Origin: Microbacterium gorillae
GTDB taxonomy: Bacteria > Actinomycetota > Actinomycetes > Actinomycetales > Microbacteriaceae
NCBI RefSeq assembly: GCF_000826185.2
Contig: NZ_LN648875.1
Span: 1,563,853-1,627,852 of the forward strand
Reading direction: 5' to 3'
DNA length: 64,000 nt
Shown here: piece after piece, positions 8,249 through 16,081 of the stretch
Layout of the letters: each line of letters opens with the position of its first letter
Numbering within the stretch: the first letter of the stretch is position 1
Position numbers and translations under genes: made by a program
The notes under the pieces: generated by a model
The model's database searches: none
Seen by the model: only the letters and a program-made list of their open reading frames with translations
What the model was told of the DNA's origin: nothing

Positions 8249-9329
8249 GGGCATCCGTCGCCACTACCGCCAGAACCGGACGCTGTTCGCCGGGAACAAG
8301 GACGAGAACGCGCACGCTCCGGTGCGCGCCGTCGATGGCGTCGACCTCGCGATCGAGGACGGCGAGACGCTGGGCCTGGTCGGCGAGTCCGGCTGCGGCA
8401 AATCGACCCTGGCCCGCATCATCTGCGGCCTGGAGGAACCGAGCGAGGGCGTGGTCCGGTGGCAGGGTGAGGACCTCACCGCCATGGATCCCGTCGCCCG
8501 CGCCGGACTGCACCGGAACGTGCAGATGGTGTTCCAGGACCCGCACGCCTCGTTGGACCCGCGACGCTCGGTCGGCGAGTCGATCGCCGAGGGGATCCGC
8601 ACCCACAAGCTGCTGCCGAAGGCGGCGATCCCCGATCGGGTGGCCGAACTGCTCGAGCAGGTCGGGTTGAATCCGGAGAACGCGGACCGCTACCCGCACC
8701 AGTTCTCCGGCGGACAGCTGCAGCGGGTCGGTATCGCGCGTGCGCTCGCGGTGGAGCCGAAGCTGCTGGTCTGCGATGAGCCGGTCTCGGCGCTGGATCT
8801 GTCCGTGCGCGCGCAGGTGCTGAATCTGTTGAACCGCCTGAAGCGCGAGCTGGGGTTGGCGATCATCTTCATCGCGCACGACCTCGACGTGGTCCAGCAC
8901 ATGTCCGATCGCATCGTGACGATGTACCTCGGCAAGATCGTGGAGTCCGGGTCGGACGCGGAGGTCTATGACCGCACCGCCCACCCGTACACGCGGGCGC
9001 TGCTGTCCGCGATCCCGCGCAAGCTCGCTCCGGGGGAGTCGCTGGAACGCATCGTGTTGCAGGGTGACCCGCCCTCGCCGATCGCGCCGCCGCCCGGATG
9101 CCCGTTCCACACGCGGTGCTACACCGCTGTGGACAAGTGCCGGACCGACGTGCCGGTCCTTGACAGCGTGCCCGGGGACGGGCCCGACCATCGATCGGCG
9201 TGCTTCCTCGCCGCCGAGGTGAGCGTGTCCGACATCGGACGCGTCACCACCACAGCCCTTCCCACACCATCCGTCCCGCAGCGCGAGCCGCACGGTTCCG
9301 CGGCGGATCTCGAAAGGAACAACCCATGA
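8229..9329 (+). CDS. ABC transporter ATP-binding protein, OppF/DppF type
   Basis: A 366-residue second ATPase with Walker A GESGCGKST, signature FSGGQLQRVGIARAL, Walker B LLVCDEPVSALD, H-loop AHDLDV, and the Cys-containing C-terminal extension GCPFHTRCYTAVDKC. It starts 20 nt inside the preceding gene and its stop overlaps the binding-protein start (ATGA). The last ~40 residues form a low-complexity tail beyond the usual end of the family. Confidence 0.94.
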   Translation: MPLLELEGIRRHYRQNRTLFAGNKDENAHAPVRAVDGVDLAIEDGETLGLVGESGCGKSTLARIICGLEEPSEGVVRWQGEDLTAMDPVARAGLHRNVQMVFQDPHASLDPRRSVGESIAEGIRTHKLLPKAAIPDRVAELLEQVGLNPENADRYPHQFSGGQLQRVGIARALAVEPKLLVCDEPVSALDLSVRAQVLNLLNRLKRELGLAIIFIAHDLDVVQHMSDRIVTMYLGKIVESGSDAEVYDRTAHPYTRALLSAIPRKLAPGESLERIVLQGDPPSPIAPPPGCPFHTRCYTAVDKCRTDVPVLDSVPGDGPDHRSACFLAAEVSVSDIGRVTTTALPTPSVPQREPHGSAADLERNNP

Positions 9330-10966
9330 CACGCAAGGCACCCCGCATCGTCGCGGGGCTCATGATCGCCGGACTGAGCGCGCTCACCCTGACCGGCTGC
9401 TTCGGCTCACTCAACGGCTCTGATTCCGGATCGGGTGGCACCGCCGGAGCGGACGGTGGCAAGCAGACGAGCTTCATCGCCGTCAACAACGGCGAGATCA
9501 AGCGCGTGACCGGTGCGCAGAACCCGGGCTCGCAGATCGCCATGGCGATCTGCGAACCGCTGACCGGCATCAAGGAGGACGGCTCCGTGTTCATGCGTGG
9601 TGCGAAGTCCGTGGAGAGTGACGACCAGAAGCACTGGACCGTCGTCGTCGCACCGGACCACACGTTCTCCGACGGCACCAAGATCGACGCGCAGACCTAT
9701 GTCGACACGTTCAACTTCATCGCGACCGGCAAGAACGCGATGCCCTCGAACTACGCCTACGGGCAGATCGCGGGCTACGACGAGATCAATAAGCCCGACG
9801 ACACCTCCGGCGGGGACACGCTGTCCGGCCTGAAGGTCGTGGACGCGAACACGTTCACGATCGACATGAAGACGCCGAACAACGATGTGCCGTACATGCT
9901 CTCCACCCTGCCGTTCTGCCCCGTGCCGGCCAGCGGCCTGAAGGACATGACGGCGTACGACAAGAAGCCGATCGGCAACGGCGTCTACACGCTCGACTCG
10001 CTGGACCCGCAGGTCGAGGCCGTCCTCACCAAGGACCCGAAGTACAAGGGCTGGGTACCGGACGGTGCCGCGGACAAGATCACCTTCCGCGTGTACACGG
10101 ACACGAACACCGCGTACCAGGATGTCGCGGCCGGCAACGCCGACGTGCTGCGGAGCCTGCCGCCGGGACTCATCGCCCAGGCGCGCAACTCGCTCGGCGA
10201 CAAGGGTCTGACCGCGATCGACCGCAACACGCTGGAGACCTACGTGCTGTGGCCGACGTACCTGGACAAGGAATTCCCGATCGAGGTGCGCCAGGCGTTC
10301 TCGATGATCATCAACCGCGCCTCCATCGCGAAGGACCTGTTCAAGGGCGCCGTCGCTCCGGCGACCTCGCTGATGCCGAACTCGGTCTCCGCCTACCGTG
10401 AGGGCGCCTGCGGCGAGTACTGCGAGTACAACCCGACGAAGGCGAAGGAGCTGCTGGCGAAGGCGAACTTCACCGGCACGATCCCGTTCAACTACTCCGC
10501 GGACAACACCACCGACGCCGCTCTGGCGCTCGCGGTGTCCAACGCGGCGAAGGAGATCGGCCTGAACGTCGAGCCGCGTCCGACGCCGGCGGCGAACCTG
10601 TCCGAGAAGATCAACGACTACAAGCTGGACGGCCCGTCGACGTCGCTGTGGGGATCGTCGTTCCCGGCCGCCTCGGAGTGGATCGCCTCGATCACCGTCG
10701 ACGCGAACTACCACCTCAAGTACACCAACGACTCCGCACAGGCCGACATCGTCGCCGCCTGGGGCTCGAAGGATGAGGCTGCGGCGAACAAGCTGTGGCA
10801 GTCCGCCGAGGACAAGATCCTCGCTGACCAGGTGATCCAGCCGCTGTACGAGCAGGTCATGTACATCGCCCACACGCCGTGCATGAAGCCGCACGCCGCC
10901 GGTGGCGACATGCAGTTTCTACCGCACCGAGGTGACCTGCACGGAATGAGCCGCGCGCATCACTGA
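9326..10966 (+). CDS. Solute-binding lipoprotein (SBP_bac_5 family), frameshifted C-terminus
   Basis: Extracellular binding protein of the importer. It has a lipoprotein signal (Met-Thr-Arg-Lys, hydrophobic stretch, LTGC lipobox with Cys at about residue 27), a Gly/Ser-rich linker, then a family-5 binding domain. The ATG at 9326 follows AAGGAAC and overlaps the ATPase stop. As written the protein is 546 residues and ends QFLPHRGDLHGMSRAHH. If one T of the TTT run at 10916-10918 is removed, the frame reads QFYRTEVTCTE and stops at 10949. That ending suits an exported protein with a Cys to pair with the one in TPCMKP. The present end therefore looks like a single-base insertion, genuine or a sequencing error. 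Confidence 0.9.
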   Translation: MTRKAPRIVAGLMIAGLSALTLTGCFGSLNGSDSGSGGTAGADGGKQTSFIAVNNGEIKRVTGAQNPGSQIAMAICEPLTGIKEDGSVFMRGAKSVESDDQKHWTVVVAPDHTFSDGTKIDAQTYVDTFNFIATGKNAMPSNYAYGQIAGYDEINKPDDTSGGDTLSGLKVVDANTFTIDMKTPNNDVPYMLSTLPFCPVPASGLKDMTAYDKKPIGNGVYTLDSLDPQVEAVLTKDPKYKGWVPDGAADKITFRVYTDTNTAYQDVAAGNADVLRSLPPGLIAQARNSLGDKGLTAIDRNTLETYVLWPTYLDKEFPIEVRQAFSMIINRASIAKDLFKGAVAPATSLMPNSVSAYREGACGEYCEYNPTKAKELLAKANFTGTIPFNYSADNTTDAALALAVSNAAKEIGLNVEPRPTPAANLSEKINDYKLDGPSTSLWGSSFPAASEWIASITVDANYHLKYTNDSAQADIVAAWGSKDEAAANKLWQSAEDKILADQVIQPLYEQVMYIAHTPCMKPHAAGGDMQFLPHRGDLHGMSRAHH

Positions 10967-10970
10967 CATC

Positions 10971-10998
10971 GGCCCGCCGGAATCCGTTCCGGCGGGCC
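10971..10998 (+). terminator. Hairpin ending the transporter operon
   Basis: A perfect 12-bp stem (GGCCCGCCGGAA / TTCCGGCGGGCC) with TCCG loop, 4 bp after the binding-protein stop as written. A T-rich but interrupted stretch (TCTGTGTTT) follows. It separates the operon from dinB. Confidence 0.75.
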
Positions 10999-11041
10999 GC
11001 TCTGTGTTTCGGACCGGAGGGTCGGAGGTCACAATGGGGTC

Positions 11042-12121
11042 ATGGCTGACTCCGCAACGGCGTGGGTTCTGCACGTCGACCTCGACCAGTTCATCGCCGC
11101 TGTCGAGGTGCTCCGGCATCCCGAGCTCGTCGGGAAGCCGGTGGTCGTCGGAGGCCGTGGCGACCCGACGAAACGCGCTGTCGTGTCGACGGCGTCATAT
11201 GAGGCACGAGCGTTCGGCGTCGGGTCGGGGATGCCGCTGCGCATCGCCGCGCGGAAGATCCCCGACGCCGTCTTCCTGCCCGTCGACGCGCCCGCCTACA
11301 CGGCGGCCTCCGAAGAGGTCATGGCGACCCTGCGGGCCTTCCCCGGCGCCACCGTGCAGGTGCTCGGCTGGGACGAGGCGTTCGTCGGAGTGCGGACCGT
11401 GGATCCCGAAGCGACGGCCAACGAGATCCGTGCGGCGGTGCTTAAGCGCACGCGTCTGCACTGCAGCGTCGGGATCGGCGACACGCTCGTCCGGGCGAAG
11501 AACGCCACCGATCTCGGCAAGCCGCGCGGCGTCTTCCGGCTCACCCGCGAGAACTGGCTCGACGTGCTCGGCGATCGGCCGACGCGCGACCTGTGGGGGA
11601 TCGGCCCGAAGATCTCGCAGCGGCTCGCGACGCTCGGCATCCGCACGGTCGCGGAACTCGCTGCCGCCGAGGATCAGGTGCTCGCGGCCGAGTTCGGGCC
11701 CAAGATGGGCCCCTGGTACGGATCGCTCGGTCGCGGGGACGGGGCCGCCGTGGTCGATGACACTCCGTGGGTCGCGCGGGGACACAGCCGGGAGACCACC
11801 TTCCAGCAGGACCTCACCGAGCGCACCGCGATCGAACAGGCGGCACGGGACATGATCGCCCCCGTTCTGGACGACATCGCCGCGGAGGGACGCCCCGTGG
11901 TGGGCGTCGGCCTGAAGGTGCGCTACGCGCCGTTCACCACGAAGACGTTCGTCCACAAGGTCGCCGCGACGACGGACCGTGCGGTGGTGACCGCCGAGAT
12001 CATGGCACTCGTCGAGCGGATCGAGCCCGAACGCGCGATTCGTCTGCTGGGCGTCCGGGCCGACATGGCGATGCCCGACGGCGCCCGGGAAGGCCACACG
12101 CCGACGCGAGGCGGGTGGTGA
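11042..12121 (+). CDS. dinB: DinB2-like Y-family DNA polymerase
   Basis: A 359-residue translesion polymerase. Metal-binding carboxylates are D13 (HVDLDQF) and D111-E112 (GWDEAF); later come a helix-hairpin-helix region (WGIGPKISQRLATLGI) and a little-finger domain. The sequence resembles mycobacterial DinB2 more than classical DinB: WVLHVDLDQF and VVVGGRGDPT are DinB2-like as I recall that family. The steric-gate position, aromatic in most DinB enzymes, is Ile here (residue 18). CACAAT at 11030-11035 sits 6 nt before the ATG, suggesting a leaderless transcript. It is transcribed separately from the transporter operon. Confidence 0.9.
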   Translation: MADSATAWVLHVDLDQFIAAVEVLRHPELVGKPVVVGGRGDPTKRAVVSTASYEARAFGVGSGMPLRIAARKIPDAVFLPVDAPAYTAASEEVMATLRAFPGATVQVLGWDEAFVGVRTVDPEATANEIRAAVLKRTRLHCSVGIGDTLVRAKNATDLGKPRGVFRLTRENWLDVLGDRPTRDLWGIGPKISQRLATLGIRTVAELAAAEDQVLAAEFGPKMGPWYGSLGRGDGAAVVDDTPWVARGHSRETTFQQDLTERTAIEQAARDMIAPVLDDIAAEGRPVVGVGLKVRYAPFTTKTFVHKVAATTDRAVVTAEIMALVERIEPERAIRLLGVRADMAMPDGAREGHTPTRGGW

Positions 12122-12152
12122 GCACCGTCGTCGGCTCGGATAGCGTTTCGGC

Positions 12153-12683
12153 ATGATCGAGTCGATCGTTTTCCTGCGGGCGATCAACGTCGGCGGACGC
12201 CATCCGTTCCCGGCTGCGGACATCCGCCGTGTGCTCGGCGTGGTCGGGGGCACCGACGTCGCCACACATGCGGCGTCCGGCAACGTCTTCCTCCGATCCG
12301 ACATCGCCCCCGCGGACCTCGACGCCACGCTGGAGGCGGCGTTCGCGGACGACCGGGGATTCGACGTGCCCGTGGTGTCATTCACCGTGCCCGAGTTCCG
12401 GGACCTCGCTGCGGAGACGGCCGCGCTCGCGGAACCGGGCCTGGCGCGCCACTACGTCAACCTGCTGCAGACGCCCCTCGACGCCGAGACCACCGCGGCG
12501 GTGGAGGCGTTGACCGATCCGGCGAAGGGGCGGATGGTCGTTCGGGACCGCGCCGTCCACGCGCTCCTCGGTCCGGAGTACACGCCGGGGGAGACGGACC
12601 CGCTGCGCGCCGGCCGGCTCCTCGGGGTCACCACCAGCCGCAACGCGAACGTCATCGCGACCCTCGCAGCGAAGTGGACCTGA
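12153..12683 (+). CDS. DUF1697 family protein
   Basis: A 176-residue protein with the DUF1697 N-terminal signature (FLRAINVGGR near residue 7, then a GNVFL segment near 45) and the family's overall length. No function is established for the family and I see no catalytic motif. TAGCGT at 12141-12146 lies 6 nt before the ATG, so the mRNA is probably leaderless. The helicase gene converges on it with a 21-bp gap. Confidence 0.85.
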   Translation: MIESIVFLRAINVGGRHPFPAADIRRVLGVVGGTDVATHAASGNVFLRSDIAPADLDATLEAAFADDRGFDVPVVSFTVPEFRDLAAETAALAEPGLARHYVNLLQTPLDAETTAAVEALTDPAKGRMVVRDRAVHALLGPEYTPGETDPLRAGRLLGVTTSRNANVIATLAAKWT

Positions 12684-12704
12684 GCATCAGCGAACAGCTC
12701 AACC

Positions 12705-14705
12705 TCACGCGAACAGGTCGTCGAACGCGTCGACGCGGACGCGCGCAGCGGCCGGACGCGCGGGCGCGATGGGGGTCGAGACGCCGGTGTCCACCACCTC
12801 CATGCGCTCGCGGGCGGCGTCGGTGAGGAAACGACTGGGCTTGGCCATCACGTGCCGGGCCAGGAACGACGTCGGGTGCGTCGGCAGACGCGCCGGGGCG
12901 TACACGTCCAGCGAATCGCGCGCCCGGGTGAGCGCGACGTAGAACAGCCGCTGCTCCTCGGCGAGCCCGTCGTCGCTCGTGAGCGCCATGTCCGAGGGCA
13001 TCGCGCCGTCGCAGGCCCGCAGCACGTGCACGTTGTCCCACTCCAGACCCTTCGCGGAGTGGATCGTGGACAGCGTCACCCAGTCTTCATCGAGGTGCGG
13101 CTTGTGTGCCCAGTCGCCGGACACGTTCACCGGGTCGATCGCCTGCTCGCTGACGAACGTGCGCAGGTCACGCTGCCGAGCGGCCGCTTGCGCGATGCCG
13201 TCGACGTCGGTGACGCGGCGCTGCCAGTCCGGGTAGTGCGCGCGCAGCAGCGGGTCGATCGCACCGTGGCACGCCTCGACGAGTTCGGTCACGGCGGTGG
13301 TCGCGTCGACGGCGCCGAGGAGGGACAGCGTCGAGGACAGCCCGGTGCGCGCCCGCGCCGGGGCGGCGGCCACCACCTCTGCGGCCCGATCGATGCCGCC
13401 GTCGGCCAGCATCGCGGCGAGGGTTCGGGCGGTGGCCTTGCCGATCGCTCGGTGACGGGTCAGGACGCGGTACCAGGCGACCTCGTCCGCCGGGTTCAGC
13501 ACGACGCGGAACGTCGCCAGGAGATCCCGGACGTGCGCGGTCTCCAGGTACCCGATGCCACCGAACTTGTGGAACGGAATGTCCCGGACCTTGAGCTCCA
13601 CCTCGAGCAGGGCGCTGTGCGTTCCGGTGCGCATCAGGACAGCCTGTTCGCGCAACGGCCGACCGTTGGTGTGGGCGGTGAGGATGCGGTCGGCGATCGT
13701 CCGTGCCTCGTCGTCGGCGTTGTCGCACACCACGAGGGCGGGGCGCGGTCCGGTGACGGCGCGATCAGCGTGCAGCGTCAGCTGCAGCTCACCGGGACGG
13801 ACGACGTTGGCCACATCGAGGATCTGCTGCGTGGAGCGGAAATTGCGCTCCAACCGGACCACCGTGGAGTCCTGGAACGCCTTCGCGAGTTCGAGCAGGT
13901 GCCCGGCGTTCGCCCCGCGGAAGCCGTAGACGGCCTGGGCGTCGTCGCCGACCACGCACAGACCCTTCCCGTCCGGGCAGAGGCCGCGCACGATGTCGAC
14001 CTGCAGGCTGTTCACGTCCTGGTACTCATCCACCAGCACCCAGTCCCACCGGGCGCGCAGGCGCGCACCCACGTCCGGGTCGGCGACGAGCGCGCGCCAC
14101 GCGACGAGCAGGTCATCGAGATCGAGCAGTCCGCGCTCGCGCTTGCGGGCTGCGTAGGCGCGCAGCAGCGCGGTGATGGCCTCGGTGTGCTCGAGCGCCC
14201 ACGGGAACTGCGCCTCGATGACCTTGCGCGCCGGCGTCCCGGTGTTGATCGCGCGGGAGGCGATGTCCGCGATCGTGCGGGTGGTGGGCAGCCGAACGTC
14301 CGTGCCGGTCAGCCCGTGCTCGCTGCGGAGCAGATCGATGAGGTCGGTGACGTCATCGGGGTCGAGGACCGTGACGTCAGCCAGCCCGAGGTGCTGGGCG
14401 TGCTCGGCGACGATGCGGTGCGCGACCGCGTGGAAGGTGCCGCCGTTGATCCGCTGCGCGGCCTGGGTGTCGCCGCACAGCGCGGCGGCCCGCGCGATCA
14501 TCGCCGCGGCCGCACGGCGGGTGAACGTCAGCAGCAGAATGCGCTCCGGTGCGGACCCGGACTCGAGCAGTCGCGCGACGCGTGAGGTGAGCACGCGCGT
14601 CTTCCCGGTCCCGGCACCCGCCGCGATCACCAGGGGTCCGTCGCCGTGCATCACGGCGGTCAGCTGGGGCCCGTCCAGCCCGGCGAGGGGATCGTTCTCG
14701 GTCAC
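12705..14705 (-). CDS. UvrD/PcrA-like superfamily 1 DNA helicase
   Basis: A roughly 666-residue ATP-dependent 3'-5' helicase. Motifs in order: Walker A AAGAGTGKT, Ia LLLTFTRRAA, II VLVDEYQDVN, III VVGDDAQAVYGFRGAN, IV LERNFRST, V STIHSAKGLEWD and VI LFYVALTRARD. It acts on DNA in repair or replication restart. It is shorter than classical UvrD and lacks an evident C-terminal Tudor or HRDC extension. The start is chosen at the GTG at 14705, because TAGCGT (14713-14718 on this strand) lies 7 nt upstream as at other leaderless genes here. An in-frame ATG at 14735 is the alternative. Confidence 0.9.
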   Translation of the reverse strand: MTENDPLAGLDGPQLTAVMHGDGPLVIAAGAGTGKTRVLTSRVARLLESGSAPERILLLTFTRRAAAAMIARAAALCGDTQAAQRINGGTFHAVAHRIVAEHAQHLGLADVTVLDPDDVTDLIDLLRSEHGLTGTDVRLPTTRTIADIASRAINTGTPARKVIEAQFPWALEHTEAITALLRAYAARKRERGLLDLDDLLVAWRALVADPDVGARLRARWDWVLVDEYQDVNSLQVDIVRGLCPDGKGLCVVGDDAQAVYGFRGANAGHLLELAKAFQDSTVVRLERNFRSTQQILDVANVVRPGELQLTLHADRAVTGPRPALVVCDNADDEARTIADRILTAHTNGRPLREQAVLMRTGTHSALLEVELKVRDIPFHKFGGIGYLETAHVRDLLATFRVVLNPADEVAWYRVLTRHRAIGKATARTLAAMLADGGIDRAAEVVAAAPARARTGLSSTLSLLGAVDATTAVTELVEACHGAIDPLLRAHYPDWQRRVTDVDGIAQAAARQRDLRTFVSEQAIDPVNVSGDWAHKPHLDEDWVTLSTIHSAKGLEWDNVHVLRACDGAMPSDMALTSDDGLAEEQRLFYVALTRARDSLDVYAPARLPTHPTSFLARHVMAKPSRFLTDAARERMEVVDTGVSTPIAPARPAAARVRVDAFDDLFA

Positions 14706-14758
14706 GTCCGCGACGCTATCCGGGAGCACCGACATCGGCCCCGCGTCCCGGGAAAGGG

Positions 14759-15994
14759 TCAGCGCGAGGACGGGTGTGGCTCGTTGAGGGGAGTCCAGCG
14801 GAGGAAGGTGTCGTCGCGGTCGAGCCGGGCGGCGGGGAGCCAGCCGTCCGGAGTGGGGTCTGCGGAGTGCGGGCGGATGAGGATCTCGGGCTTCGCATCG
14901 TCGCCACCGATCGCGTCCCATGCCCGGATGTGTGCGGCGAGCCGCTCGGCGAGCTCATCACCACGCGGGCCGTAGGCGTGGACGATCAGGTCGAGATGCT
15001 CGTCGTCGATCCAACGGGCGGCAGGAGCCGCGAGGGACAGCCCGCCGTCGGTGTCGATCGCGACCGGGGTGCCGAACGGACTGCCCGCGGTGAAGCCCTC
15101 CGGACGTGGCGTCGTCGCGGACCAGGTGGCAGTGGGGAAGGGTGCGGCGCCGATCCAGAGGAAGAGGTTGAGCCAGAGGATCGGGCCGATCTGGACGCCG
15201 GTCTCGTGCACGCGAGACGACTCGGCGATCATCGCGTCGAACGCCTCCGTGGACACGGAACCGGGTGCTGTGCCGGTCAGCCAGCTGTTCTCGTCCGTGT
15301 TCACCACCGCGGGACGCTCGCCGGCTTCTCCCTCGCCCTGCGCTCCGACGAAACCCCCGGTGAGGGGAATGCCGCCGATCAGTGCGTCGCCCCGGCGGCG
15401 GGTGAGCACGCACGTGCCGAGCCCACCGAGGCGCATCGGCGCCAGGAACGTCCCGCCGTCCCTGAGGGCCGAGACGAGTGGCCACGGGACATGTGCGACG
15501 TCAACCGTGAGCATGATGCGGTCCGCCTCTTCCTCGCCGAGGCCTCGCCAAGCGTCGGCGACCCGGACCTCGATGCCGGACAGATCCACATCCTGCGCCG
15601 CGATGCCGACACGGGCGCGATCGATCACGGACGGGTCGATGTCGACGCTCAGCACCGAACCCGTGGGTCCGGCGAGCTGCGCGAGGAGCGCGGCGTTGTA
15701 GCCGCCGGAACCGACCTCGATGATCCGGTCGCCGGGCTCGACGGCGAGCGCCGTCGCCATGGCGGCCTGCAACCACCCCGCTGACACGGTGCTCAGCCAC
15801 CGGCCGTCCTCATGAGCGATGATGCGGATGGCGTCGTCGCTGTACACCGCTTCGAGCGCGGCGTCCGGAGCGAACGCGGAGCGATCCAGCGATGCGACGG
15901 CCGACCGGACGCGCGGATCATCCAGGTGACCGTCCCCGGTCAGGCGGGTGACGAACTCCTCCCGAGCGCGCTTTTCCGCCGTCTTCTCCACCAT
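14759..15994 (-). CDS. PCMT-like SAM-dependent methyltransferase
   Basis: A 411-residue protein. The N-terminal half resembles protein-L-isoaspartate O-methyltransferases: a substrate-loop stretch with YSDDAIRI, then the class I SAM-binding motif IIEVGSGGYNAALLAQLAG and the following VLSVDID acidic loop. The C-terminal ~200 residues form a second domain of unknown role, giving an architecture like the actinobacterial 'FxLD' methyltransferases. No lanthipeptide-like precursor with an FxLD motif is visible nearby, so I would not assign that role. GAGGGGG upstream of the ATG at 15994 supports the start. It is divergent from recQ, only 87 bp away. Confidence 0.8.
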   Translation of the reverse strand: MVEKTAEKRAREEFVTRLTGDGHLDDPRVRSAVASLDRSAFAPDAALEAVYSDDAIRIIAHEDGRWLSTVSAGWLQAAMATALAVEPGDRIIEVGSGGYNAALLAQLAGPTGSVLSVDIDPSVIDRARVGIAAQDVDLSGIEVRVADAWRGLGEEEADRIMLTVDVAHVPWPLVSALRDGGTFLAPMRLGGLGTCVLTRRRGDALIGGIPLTGGFVGAQGEGEAGERPAVVNTDENSWLTGTAPGSVSTEAFDAMIAESSRVHETGVQIGPILWLNLFLWIGAAPFPTATWSATTPRPEGFTAGSPFGTPVAIDTDGGLSLAAPAARWIDDEHLDLIVHAYGPRGDELAERLAAHIRAWDAIGGDDAKPEILIRPHSADPTPDGWLPAARLDRDDTFLRWTPLNEPHPSSR

Positions 15995-16081
15995 GACATC
16001 CCCCTCGTGCGTGCGTTTCCGGAGCCTACGGGCCACCATCGACAGAGCTCAGTGTCCGTGCCCCCGACTACACTCGACGGG

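Noticed and set aside
14759..15994. Methyltransferase as part of a lanthipeptide-type (FxLD) cluster
   Set aside because: No precursor peptide, cyclase or transporter is visible nearby. Only the enzyme architecture is similar.
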